18,988 bases of DNA from CAYVBJ01 sp964415185. Its GTDB lineage: Bacteria; Bacteroidota; Rhodothermia; Balneolales; Balneolaceae. The DNA is taken from NCBI GenBank assembly GCA_964415185.1, contig CAYPZI010000050.1, forward strand, positions 1 to 18,988. The letters run 5' to 3'. The position numbers and the translations under genes are program-made. Shown here piece after piece: positions 1-6,966 of this stretch; within the stretch, counting starts at the first letter, position 1, and each line of letters opens with the position of its first letter. Below the pieces are notes generated by a model that did not search any database, was not told where the DNA came from, and was given only the letters and a program-made list of their open reading frames with translations.

Positions 1-1
1 C

Positions 2-1090
2 AGCCTGATTGGCCCCGATATAGAGGTGCTTCAGGAATTTTCTACACGTATCGAAGACAGATTATTGAATGAGCAGGGAATTGTATCGGTTGAAAATTCT
101 CGAACCCGGCCTCAGCCTGAGCTGCATTTTATCCCTGACCGGCTTCGAATCAACCGCACCGGGTCAACGGCGAATACGGTGGCCGGTTCTTTCGGAACGC
201 AATCGAGAGGTACCCGTGCCGGTTTTTATATCGATGAAGGACGGGAAATTCCTATCCAGGTTCGCAATGTACGCGACCGTTTTCAGAACAGAAATGACCT
301 GTTTTCACTTGAATTGCTGCAATTTGAAGATCAAAGAGTACCTATTGTTGCCCTTGGTGAATTTAACTTCAATGAAGGAGTAAGCAGATATACCCGGAGA
401 GACAGAGAAGTTGTGCTGGATCTTCAAATTGCCGTACGCGGACCCGTTGAGCCCTACCGGGAAAATATACAGTCGATCCTCACCAATGAAATTGTTCTGC
501 CTGATGGTTACCGGTACGATTTTACCGGTTCATCGCGCGATTGGGGTATGAGCATGGCTGAACTTAGCTTGGCGTTTCTCTTTTCACTCTTACTCACTTA
601 CATGGTAATGGCTTCCCTCTTCGAAAATTTCAGGGATCCGTTTATCATCATGTTTACCGTACCACTTGCATTTTTTGGTTCATTGCTATTTTTGTTCATA
701 ACGGGGACATCTCTGAGTGTTCCTGCGTATATCGGTATTGTATTGCTGGTCGGTATTGTAGTGAATAACGGAATCGTACTTGTGGATTACATCCATTTCT
801 ATACATCCCAGAAGAAGTTAAGTGGCAAGGCATATGTAGTCGCTTTTCTTCAGGCGTGCAAGAGGCGGATGCGTCCCATTTTACTTACTGCGATGACCAC
901 GATTTTCTCTATGATACCACTTGCCCTTGAACTTGGTGTCGGCTCTGAAACATGGAGTCCGCTGGCAAGATCCGTGATCGGCGGGTTGACATTTGCAACA
1001 ATACTTACGCTTTTTGTTGTTCCCGCAATTGTGATTGGCATCTCGAAAAAACGCCGTGACTGGATAAAGGAAGGGATAAATAAGGTTTAG
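2..1090 (+). CDS. RND-family efflux permease, C-terminal part (truncated by window edge)
   Basis: This is an inner-membrane proton-driven efflux pump subunit of the AcrB/HAE1 type. The frame is open from base 2, so the gene begins left of the window; the GTG at 26 is not its true start. The 362 visible residues hold the end of the second periplasmic porter region (for example PDGYRYDFTGSS) followed by five hydrophobic segments, which fit TM8-TM12 of the family. Family-typical stretches are LSLAFLFSLLLTYMVMASLF, GIVLLVGIVVNNGIVLVDY and RPILLTAMTTIFSMIPLAL. The protein ends shortly after the last helix with a basic tail (KKRRDWIKEG). The TAG stop at 1088-1090 overlaps the TAA stop of the convergent xseA. 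The membrane-fusion and outer-membrane partners are not visible, so the substrate is unknown. Family assignment is firm; drug versus metal or other substrate cannot be decided. Confidence 0.93.
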   Translation, partial: SLIGPDIEVLQEFSTRIEDRLLNEQGIVSVENSRTRPQPELHFIPDRLRINRTGSTANTVAGSFGTQSRGTRAGFYIDEGREIPIQVRNVRDRFQNRNDLFSLELLQFEDQRVPIVALGEFNFNEGVSRYTRRDREVVLDLQIAVRGPVEPYRENIQSILTNEIVLPDGYRYDFTGSSRDWGMSMAELSLAFLFSLLLTYMVMASLFENFRDPFIIMFTVPLAFFGSLLFLFITGTSLSVPAYIGIVLLVGIVVNNGIVLVDYIHFYTSQKKLSGKAYVVAFLQACKRRMRPILLTAMTTIFSMIPLALELGVGSETWSPLARSVIGGLTFATILTLFVVPAIVIGISKKRRDWIKEGINKV

Positions 1091-2286
1091 CTTAAAGAAA
1101 ATTCTTTTTTACCGTCTTTCCAGGCCACCTCAAAATCTTCATTCTCCGTAAATTGAGATTTTGTCCGGATCCAGGTGTTATTTTGCATAACCCTGGTAAA
1201 CCCGCGTTCAAGCGGCGTATTCGGATCAGCCATTTCCAGGCGGTGTTTTGATTCCGAAAGCTTTTCACGATAACGGCTCAGAATTTTTTCCATCTCGTAC
1301 TGAACAGTTTGCCGGATGCCTTTTGTTTTATTTTCGAATGAAAGAATCCGGTCATATACGGCATTTAAAGCATGAGACTGGCTGAGCCTCAATACTTTTT
1401 CTCTGTAAGACCCGGTTTTATTGTGGAGTATTTTATCGAGTTCGCCCGTCAGGTCTTCAACAAAAAATCGAACTTCGTTGATATCGGGTGAAGCGATAAC
1501 GGCAGCCTGGGTAGGAGTGGCTGCCCTGGCATCAGCTACAAAATCGCTGATACTGAAATCAACCTCATGCCCCACAGCGCTGATGACAGGAATTTTACAG
1601 TTAAAAACAGCTCTCGCAACGGATTCTTCATTGAAAGCCCAGAGATCTTCAAGTGAACCGCCGCCCCGCCCGATAATCAGAATATCAACCGGTTTGTTCT
1701 CCGAGAACCAATTGATTGCCCTCACAATTTCAGGCGCGGCATTCACTCCCTGAACACTTGCCGGGAAGAGATAAATCTTTGCAACCGGCCATCGTTCTTC
1801 AAGTGTATTGCGAATATCCTGGAAAGCGGCACCTGTGGCGGAAGTTACAACCCCGATTTTCCCCGGAAATTTCGGAATTTTCTTTTTGTGGATATCATCG
1901 AACAATCCCTCCTTTTGCAACCGGTTTTTCAATTTTTCAAATGCTTTTTGGAGGGCCCCGATGCCGGCTTGTTCAACATACGATACAATCATCTGGTACC
2001 TTCCGTGAGGTGCATAAACCTGAAGGTTGCCGCCCAGAACCACCTGCTGGCCATCTATAAGTTCTGTCCCGATTCTTTCTGCAACACTACGCCAAATTAC
2101 ACATGGAAGCTGTGCATCCTCATCCTTAACCGTGAAATAGATATGTCCGTTACGGCTTCTTTTTACATTGCTGATCTCTCCTTCTACAAGTATATCCGAA
2201 AAGTTGGATTCAATCAGGAATTTGATTTTCTCAGTCAATTCGGAGACAGAAGGAACATCAGGAAAAAATTGCAATTGGTCGGGCAT
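1087..2286 (-). CDS. xseA: Exodeoxyribonuclease VII large subunit
   Basis: This is the catalytic subunit of exonuclease VII, which degrades single-stranded DNA from both ends to short oligonucleotides. It has 399 residues, somewhat shorter than E. coli XseA (about 456). An N-terminal OB-fold (about residues 15-110, including VEGEISNVKRSRNGHIYF) binds ssDNA. The catalytic region carries GKIGVVTSATGAAFQDI (142-158), GRGGGSLEDLWAFN (206-219) and GHEVDFSISDFVADARAATP (239-258), all hallmarks of the family. The C-terminal part is helical and charged, as expected for the arms that bind XseB. The start is ATG at 2284-2286. It lies 18 bp downstream of the MFS gene on the same strand, so the two are probably co-transcribed. 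No xseB-like small-subunit ORF is visible next to it. Its 3' end converges on, and overlaps, the RND stop. Confidence 0.96.
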   Translation of the reverse strand: MPDQLQFFPDVPSVSELTEKIKFLIESNFSDILVEGEISNVKRSRNGHIYFTVKDEDAQLPCVIWRSVAERIGTELIDGQQVVLGGNLQVYAPHGRYQMIVSYVEQAGIGALQKAFEKLKNRLQKEGLFDDIHKKKIPKFPGKIGVVTSATGAAFQDIRNTLEERWPVAKIYLFPASVQGVNAAPEIVRAINWFSENKPVDILIIGRGGGSLEDLWAFNEESVARAVFNCKIPVISAVGHEVDFSISDFVADARAATPTQAAVIASPDINEVRFFVEDLTGELDKILHNKTGSYREKVLRLSQSHALNAVYDRILSFENKTKGIRQTVQYEMEKILSRYREKLSESKHRLEMADPNTPLERGFTRVMQNNTWIRTKSQFTENEDFEVAWKDGKKEFSLS

Positions 2287-2304
2287 AAATAATGTTTGGG
2301 ACTT

Positions 2305-3606
2305 TTAAAATTCGGCAGCTTTTGTTCTGTATGCTTTCTTGCCATTTGAAATCTGAACATGATAACTGTCTTCCTGCGGCACAACCATCAGGAGCCACAT
2401 GATACCTGAAAATCCCAATAAAAGGGCAAAGAGTATCATGGTTTCCCTTATCGTAAAAATTCCATACTCAAGGATAACGGATGCGACTGTTACGGATACA
2501 GACTGCGCGAGGGTAAACAAAAGCCATTCGGTACTGAAAACACGTCCGCGATAGGTATCGGGAGCTCTTCTCTGCAGTAAAACAGTACTCATAACCCAGT
2601 TAGATCCGGATGACATATGGGCCAGCAGCACGAAGAGCGACATCCAGAAAATAGTTGCCATCTGACTTACGATAATATAACAGGCAGATGTAAAAATCAT
2701 AAAGAAACCGATGGCACGAATCCAGCTCGATTCTTTTTTGAAAATCCGGCGCCCTGCAACAGGCCCAATGCCGGTTCCGATACCGCGCGAGGCATAAAGT
2801 ATTCCGAGCCCGATACTGCCCATAAGCAAAATATCTTCGGCAACGATAATAAGGATGTAAACCAGTGCACCCAGGCACATTGTAAATGTGCCTTTTGCAA
2901 GTGCCGGCCTCAGAACCTGCTTGTTCGAGATCAAAAACCTGAAACCTTCTTTAATTCCGGTAAGGGGATTTCGGTTTTTCAATTTTTCATCTTCAGTCAT
3001 CTCTTTCTGCGGAATAGTTGCATCGTATATAAACCACGCCGAGATAACATAGCTGATTGAATTGATAATAAACACGATATCAGAACCGAGGTATCCGGTT
3101 GCAAGGCCGCCCAATGCCATTCCCACGGTAAAAATGATGCTCCATGAGGCAGAGGAAAGTATATTGGCATTTACAAGCTCATCAGCGGATGTTACATTGG
3201 GTATGGATGAGGTTTTTGCCGGTTCAAAAATAGCTGATAACGCCATTTGAGCAGCCATCAATACGTATGCAAGCCATAATGTTTCGTAGGATACGATCAG
3301 TAAAAAGCCAAGCACGATGAGCCCTCTTAGAACATCACACCAAATCATCAGCACGCGGCGGTTGAAACGGTCGGTTATAAAACCGGCAATGGGTGAGAAG
3401 GATGCAAGGCTCAACATTTTAACTACAATAATGAGTCCGAGCAAAAATTCAGACCCGCTGTATTGCTGGATGATCGCATAGACAGCCAAAATGCCGAACC
3501 AGTCACCAAAATTGGACACGATCTGGCTCACCCACAATTTGCGATAATTGTGATTGTAAAGTACGAGGTTGATATAAGGTTTAAATTTGTCTTTCAAATG
3601 AAACAA
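2305..3606 (-). CDS. Major facilitator superfamily transporter
   Basis: This is a 433-residue integral membrane protein with about twelve hydrophobic segments. The MFS signature loop between helices 2 and 3 is present as GFITDRFNRR (residues 75-84). Its overall style (NYRKLWVSQIVSNFGDWF at the N-terminus, EPAKTSSIPNV after helix 4, RGRVFSTEWLL in the second half) resembles the MFS_3/EntS-like exporter group, but the substrate cannot be inferred. The start is unusual. An in-frame TGA lies directly before the TTG at 3604-3606, and the next in-frame ATG would delete helix 1, so translation must begin at TTG 3606 or TTG 3597. No Shine-Dalgarno sequence is seen. It sits 18 bp upstream of xseA in the same direction. 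A 179-bp gap separates it from dut. Confidence 0.9.
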   Translation of the reverse strand: MFHLKDKFKPYINLVLYNHNYRKLWVSQIVSNFGDWFGILAVYAIIQQYSGSEFLLGLIIVVKMLSLASFSPIAGFITDRFNRRVLMIWCDVLRGLIVLGFLLIVSYETLWLAYVLMAAQMALSAIFEPAKTSSIPNVTSADELVNANILSSASWSIIFTVGMALGGLATGYLGSDIVFIINSISYVISAWFIYDATIPQKEMTEDEKLKNRNPLTGIKEGFRFLISNKQVLRPALAKGTFTMCLGALVYILIIVAEDILLMGSIGLGILYASRGIGTGIGPVAGRRIFKKESSWIRAIGFFMIFTSACYIIVSQMATIFWMSLFVLLAHMSSGSNWVMSTVLLQRRAPDTYRGRVFSTEWLLFTLAQSVSVTVASVILEYGIFTIRETMILFALLLGFSGIMWLLMVVPQEDSYHVQISNGKKAYRTKAAEF

Positions 3607-3785
3607 TCATAATAGTTTTTCAAGATGCAGATTTCGTAAATACATTGAAATCAACAGGAGATTTTTTTTGAAACACGATTACTTCTGGGATGATTTATTT
3701 ATTTGAGCATCATCCTTTAACAAAAATTCTTGGAATTATCAGGATATAACAGGATTCGGGCTTAATTCAATCCGGCAGTACATTA
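3607..3785. other. Intergenic gap between dut and the MFS gene, with a small hairpin
   Basis: These 179 bp hold no credible ORF. A perfect 7-bp inverted repeat, GGATGAT (3688-3694) and ATCATCC (3709-3715), encloses a 14-nt AT-rich loop. Neither strand has a T-run directly after the stem, so it is not a convincing intrinsic terminator. The MFS promoter should lie here, but I see no sequence strong enough to name. Confidence 0.4.
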
Positions 3786-4247
3786 TTAATTTACCCCGGT
3801 GCTGCCAAAGCCCCTTTCCCCCCTTTCCGTTTCCTCCAGGCTTGTGACTTCTTCAACGAACGCGTGTATAACAGGTGAGATCACCAATTGTGCAATCCGG
3901 TCACCGTGACGGATGGTAAAAGTTTCGTTTCCCAAATTGATTGCAATTACCTTGATTTCACCCCTGTAATCGGAATCGATGGTTCCGGGTGTGTTCAGCA
4001 TTGTGATTCCGTGTTTCAGGGCCAGCCCGCTTCTCGGACGAACCTGGGCTTCGTATCCGTGTGGTATCGAGATCCGGAATCCGGTGGGTATTAATTTTCG
4101 TTCGCCCGGATTGAGCCGGACTGAAGATTCGCCCAGTGATGCCCGTAAATCCATTCCGGAAGCAAATTTGCTCTCGTATTGAGGTAAAGGCAGATCTTTA
4201 TTTTCGTCAACGCGCCCGAATTTGATTTTAATATCAGAGTTGGTCAT
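3786..4247 (-). CDS. dut: dUTP diphosphatase (dUTPase)
   Basis: This enzyme hydrolyses dUTP to dUMP and pyrophosphate, keeping uracil out of DNA and supplying dUMP for thymidylate synthesis. All five trimeric-dUTPase motifs are visible in order: ASGMDLRA, RPRSGLALK, NTPGTIDSDYRGEIKV with the conserved Asp and Tyr, RIAQLV, and the flexible C-terminal arm RGERGFGSTG. I chose ATG 4245-4247, giving 153 residues, typical for the family; the TTG one codon upstream is less likely. The start lies inside the end of the preceding DUF3108-type gene (14-bp overlap), which suggests translational coupling since no Shine-Dalgarno is present. A Dcd-type deaminase, which can feed the same dUMP route, lies 10 kb away at 14832. 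Confidence 0.97.
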   Translation of the reverse strand: MTNSDIKIKFGRVDENKDLPLPQYESKFASGMDLRASLGESSVRLNPGERKLIPTGFRISIPHGYEAQVRPRSGLALKHGITMLNTPGTIDSDYRGEIKVIAINLGNETFTIRHGDRIAQLVISPVIHAFVEEVTSLEETERGERGFGSTGVN

Positions 4248-5061
4248 CAATAATTTCGTAGTTGGTCAGTTTGATTTTAACATTTCCGAACAGAACTTTT
4301 ACATGAGCTTCAAGAGGGATGCGGCGGTCATCTGTTGCAAACCAGGAAGTAAATTTCCCTGTAAAGCCAAACGGGCCGTCAATGTCTGCATTGCCTTCAC
4401 TTTTATAAGCTTCAACCGGTTCATCAAACGCTTCATACTCACGCATTTCAGTCTCCGGGCTGCTTTTAGAGGTAACATATCCCATATCTCCCTGCAGGTA
4501 CACGGGAATCCTGTATTCCTTATCTACACCGGCAAACATCCTGGAAATAATAAAAATAACATCACCGCCGGATGCCGGTTCCTTGAGTGCAAGCGTATCC
4601 GTTGGCTCGCCATCCTCAAAAAAGTAAACCTGTTCATCTTCCCGGTCAAATATAATCAATTCGGCTTTTGGATTGTCATCATGTATGTCATCCCTCCAGA
4701 ACTGGTAGCTGTAAGGATATTCATCATCCGTATAAAAAAGGTTTTCGTAGTGAGCGCGGTTTTTGCTAACAAACGGAACTTTGTGGTTTGCCTCGATAAC
4801 AGTCCTGAGATGATGTGCTGGATTACCGTTATAGGTTGAGTCACTCAGAAGTTCTACCTGTACCCATCCAACGGTAAAGAAGCTGTAAGTTACCTTGTAC
4901 TCAAAGCGTTCTCTGACAGATATAAGCATTTCAAGGTTGGGCGGCTCATCGCGTTCAAAATTGAGCGCATCCTGGGAAAACGCGCGGGGAGACGATGATA
5001 TTAACAGGGAAAGTAAAAAAAACGAATTAAGAAATAAATGTCTCAAAAGCATCCTCATCAT
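4234..5061 (-). CDS. Exported DUF3108-type protein
   Basis: This 275-residue protein has an N-terminal signal peptide: MMRMLLRH, a hydrophobic run (LFLNSFFLLSLLISS), then a likely cleavage near AFSQ at about residue 30. The mature part opens with RERFEYKVTYSFFTVGWVQVE, the start of the DUF3108 family (secreted or periplasmic proteins of unknown function). Further beta-rich stretches follow, ending in PLEAHVKVLFGNVKIKLTNY. No catalytic motif is apparent. ATG codons at 5061, 5058 and 5052 are all possible starts; each overlaps the end of the upstream reductase gene (26-35 bp). Its 3' end overlaps dut. The family call is from memory of its characteristic opening and length, so it is moderately sure; the function is unknown. 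Confidence 0.82.
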   Translation of the reverse strand: MMRMLLRHLFLNSFFLLSLLISSSPRAFSQDALNFERDEPPNLEMLISVRERFEYKVTYSFFTVGWVQVELLSDSTYNGNPAHHLRTVIEANHKVPFVSKNRAHYENLFYTDDEYPYSYQFWRDDIHDDNPKAELIIFDREDEQVYFFEDGEPTDTLALKEPASGGDVIFIISRMFAGVDKEYRIPVYLQGDMGYVTSKSSPETEMREYEAFDEPVEAYKSEGNADIDGPFGFTGKFTSWFATDDRRIPLEAHVKVLFGNVKIKLTNYEIIDDQL

Positions 5062-5368
5062 ATCCGATTATTGCGGCTTCACCATCAACAAGCATAGGCC
5101 TGTTTATCATTGTTTGATGTTCGGCAAGCACATCAAACAGTTCTTCCTCTGAAAGTTCCTTTTTACCGAGGCCGAGTTGTTTCCACTTCATGCCGCGCTT
5201 GTTGATAACCGTATCAAGGCCAAGTTTATTTACCAGATCGGCAAGTTTTTCTTTTTTGACAGGGTCTTTTTTTACATCAATAAACTTGTATTCCGCATTG
5301 TGTTCTTCCATCCATTTAATCGTATCCCTGATTTTGTTGCAGTTTTTAATGCCGTAAATTGTAATCAT
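5027..5368 (-). CDS. ArsC/Spx-family thioredoxin-fold reductase, YffB-like
   Basis: This is a 113-residue protein of the ArsC/Spx superfamily and closest in pattern to E. coli YffB. It opens with MITIYGIKNCNKIRDTIKWM, in which a single Cys (residue 10) occupies the active-site position. It continues with INKRGMKWKQLGL, and near the end INRPMLVDGEAAIIGYDEDA, which matches the family's KRPL-then-GF/GY pattern. Proteins of this group are annotated as arsenate-reductase-like, but arsenate activity is unproven for YffB relatives and no ars genes are nearby. The frame stays open upstream to 5806, but ATG 5366-5368 fits the family N-terminus exactly, so the longer version is rejected. It is the first gene of the minus-strand block and is divergent from the lipoprotein at 5448. 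Confidence 0.9.
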   Translation of the reverse strand: MITIYGIKNCNKIRDTIKWMEEHNAEYKFIDVKKDPVKKEKLADLVNKLGLDTVINKRGMKWKQLGLGKKELSEEELFDVLAEHQTMINRPMLVDGEAAIIGYDEDAFETFIS

Positions 5369-5402
5369 TTTCTTCGTTATCTTAACATATTCAGTTAGTT
5401 TG

Positions 5403-5408
5403 TATAAT
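5403..5408 (+). promoter_or_regulatory. Putative -10 element (TATAAT) upstream of the small lipoprotein
   Basis: A perfect TATAAT lies 40 bp upstream of the ATG at 5448, in the divergent gap between the reductase and lipoprotein genes. It is part of the 12-mer AGTTTGTATAAT (5397-5408), which recurs identically at 12731-12742 upstream of the protease gene. No good -35 is visible, and it is not the TAnnTTTG element described for Bacteroidota. The position supports a promoter; the sequence alone does not prove it. Confidence 0.38.
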
Positions 5409-5447
5409 GAATTAAAATTTGAAACAAATCTTGTCCACAAAGTATCG

Positions 5448-5972
5448 ATGATGAAACAAATTTTATTGGAAAATACAAAATTCCGTACGGTAAATATTGT
5501 ATCAATTTTATTGATTTTCATTCTTATTGCGTGCGGGAGCAACGATGCACAACGGGAATTCGAGCAAGAAGCGTTCCGCCAGCCGGCAGGAATTACCGAG
5601 ACAAATGACAGGGGAGAGATTCTGAATGAAGATACAGACGACTGGAGAATTTCTCCTTTTTTCCAGGCATTGGTTGAGGTAACACCGGCGTTCCCCAATC
5701 CCGTGAGTACAACCGGCCAGTTGCAGATTGAGGTATCGGTTCTTGGTATTGAATCGGTAAACGGCCTTGAGGTAGCGGAATTGTTTGAAGACGGAAGCAT
5801 TAACACATTGTTTACAGATGCAACAAACCCTCTGCCGGCCGGAATTCAGGTCGTGCCTGTTAATCCAAATGAACTCGGGCGTTTTGAGGCTGAAACCAGG
5901 GGGCTGCACCGGATTCTGATTTTTGACCTCAGAAGAAATATTATTTCCTACGGCGATGTGCGCGTTCAGTAA
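5448..5972 (+). CDS. Small predicted lipoprotein, unknown function
   Basis: This 174-residue protein has an N-terminal membrane-targeting segment (TKFRTVNIVSILLIFILIACG) ending in the lipobox L-I-A-C, with Cys29 as the predicted lipidation site when counted from ATG 5448. After an acidic linker (QREFEQEAFRQPAG, ETNDRGEILNEDTDDW) there is a beta-rich domain of about 100 residues. It begins TPAFPNPVSTTGQLQIEV, recalling the 'yPNP' opening of Ig-like modules in secreted Bacteroidota proteins. It ends in a complete strand (RRNIISYGDVRV). I do not recognise the family. The ATG at 5451 is an equally possible start; the frame extends to a TTG-type start at 5400, but that would precede the lipobox badly. 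It stands alone, divergent from the reductase block, with a possible promoter at 5403. Confidence 0.8.
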   Translation: MMKQILLENTKFRTVNIVSILLIFILIACGSNDAQREFEQEAFRQPAGITETNDRGEILNEDTDDWRISPFFQALVEVTPAFPNPVSTTGQLQIEVSVLGIESVNGLEVAELFEDGSINTLFTDATNPLPAGIQVVPVNPNELGRFEAETRGLHRILIFDLRRNIISYGDVRVQ

Positions 5973-6194
5973 AATACTGTTAGCCACCTAATGGTTTAAA
6001 AAGGTAAATCAGACAATAAGGCCAAACCGTCACTAGTCACAAAAACATTAAACATAGCAAACCCACACATCCAGACATTGACAACTCCTGACCCATCCTA
6101 CACCAAGGTTTCGGAGGGTAAACTCCTGACTTCTGTCTCTTGTCTCCTGTAAAAAATTGTCTTTCTTGCAGGCAGCCTCTATCTTTCATTCATC
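5973..6194. repeat. Gene-free gap with degenerate heptamer repeats
   Basis: These 222 bp have no ORF of note. Four consecutive heptamers, CTCCTGA, CTTCTGT, CTCTTGT and CTCCTGT, occupy 6123-6150. The 10-mer AACTCCTGAC occurs at 6083 and 6121 here and again at 18690. GTCACTAGTCAC (another 7-bp period) lies near 6030. The same block, ending in TGTAAAAAAT (6148-6157), reappears in shortened form at 18690-18713. This looks like short tandemly repeated repetitive sequence rather than a gene remnant. Confidence 0.55.
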
Positions 6195-6467
6195 ATGACA
6201 AAAATCAAACCGACATCATCCGAAAGGCAAATTCTTGACCTGTTGATATACAGGGAATCTTTCCGTTATATCCAGTCGGAAACCGGTTTAAGTTTTGGCG
6301 CTATCCGCGATGACCTGATGAACCTGGTTAATCACGGATTTATTGAAGTATATGAAACAGAAAACGACTTTCATTCCGTAACTGTGTACGATACAGACCG
6401 GATTGACCTGTTTTATTTTAAGGCAACAAAAACCGGATTAAAAACTATACAACGATATGCGATTTGA
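6195..6467 (+). CDS. Small winged-helix-like protein, unknown role
   Basis: This 90-residue protein starts at ATG 6195 without a Shine-Dalgarno. Residues about 8-55 read as a helix-turn-helix/winged-helix unit: SSERQILDLLIYRESF (helix), IQSETGLSFGAIRDDLMNLV (helix-turn-recognition helix) and HGFIEVYE (wing start). This is followed by a short beta hairpin and the C-terminal ATKTGLKTIQRY. That pattern is common in MarR/PadR-like DNA-binding folds, but the protein is too short and divergent to name a family. Its stop overlaps the start of the biotin carrier gene by 11 bp, which in turn overlaps murA by 8 bp. The three are therefore probably one transcript with coupled translation. Whether it regulates this operon is unknown. 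Confidence 0.72.
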   Translation: MTKIKPTSSERQILDLLIYRESFRYIQSETGLSFGAIRDDLMNLVNHGFIEVYETENDFHSVTVYDTDRIDLFYFKATKTGLKTIQRYAI

Positions 6468-6966
6468 ATCAAACGTAAATGAGAACAGTTATGAAATAGA
6501 GCTGAAGCAGGGTGAAGGAACTGCGACTATTGATGGAAAAGAAATCGATTTTGAGTTCATACAACAGCCACACGGGCGAAAATTGCTGAGAGTCGGTACA
6601 AAATTATACCGGATAGATAATGTATCGGTGAACGGGCAGCAGGTCACATATTCCATCGATGGGAAATGGTTCAGTTCTGTTGTAAAAAATGACCAGGAGC
6701 TTCTGCTTGAAAGGCTTGGTTTTAAAAGCCATGCAGAAATATCAGTCGGTTCACTGAATGCACCCATGCCGGGCAAGATACTGAACCTTCTTGTTTCTGT
6801 GAATGATGAAGTTGAGCTTGGTCAGCCGGTAGCCATTCTCGAAGCCATGAAAATGGAAAATGAACTCAAAGCTCCATGCAGCGGCTCGATATCGGAAATA
6901 TTTGTCTCGGAAAATGATTCGGTCGAAAAAAATCAACCCTTAATTGAAATAGAACCAGGTGGATAA
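6457..6966 (+). CDS. Biotin carboxyl carrier protein (biotin/lipoyl attachment)
   Basis: The C-terminal about 70 residues form a biotinyl domain: NAPMPGKILNLLVSVNDEVE, then VAILEAMKMENELKAP with Lys132 in the AMKM motif as the biotinylated residue, then the closing half-barrel PCSGSISEIFVSENDSVEKNQPLIEI. The N-terminal about 95 residues are beta-rich and lack the Pro/Ala linker typical of E. coli AccB. This suggests the carrier subunit of an acyl-CoA carboxylase or oxaloacetate/methylmalonyl-CoA decarboxylase type complex (MmdC/PccA-like). No biotin carboxylase or carboxyltransferase gene is in the window, so its partner must be encoded elsewhere. ATG 6457 lies within the end of the upstream winged-helix gene, and the stop lies inside the murA start region. 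Confidence 0.92.
   Translation: MRFESNVNENSYEIELKQGEGTATIDGKEIDFEFIQQPHGRKLLRVGTKLYRIDNVSVNGQQVTYSIDGKWFSSVVKNDQELLLERLGFKSHAEISVGSLNAPMPGKILNLLVSVNDEVELGQPVAILEAMKMENELKAPCSGSISEIFVSENDSVEKNQPLIEIEPGG

Noticed and set aside
5369..5806. Upstream extension of the ArsC-like ORF to 259 residues
   Set aside because: The extension is antisense to the lipoprotein gene, and the family N-terminus begins exactly at ATG 5368.
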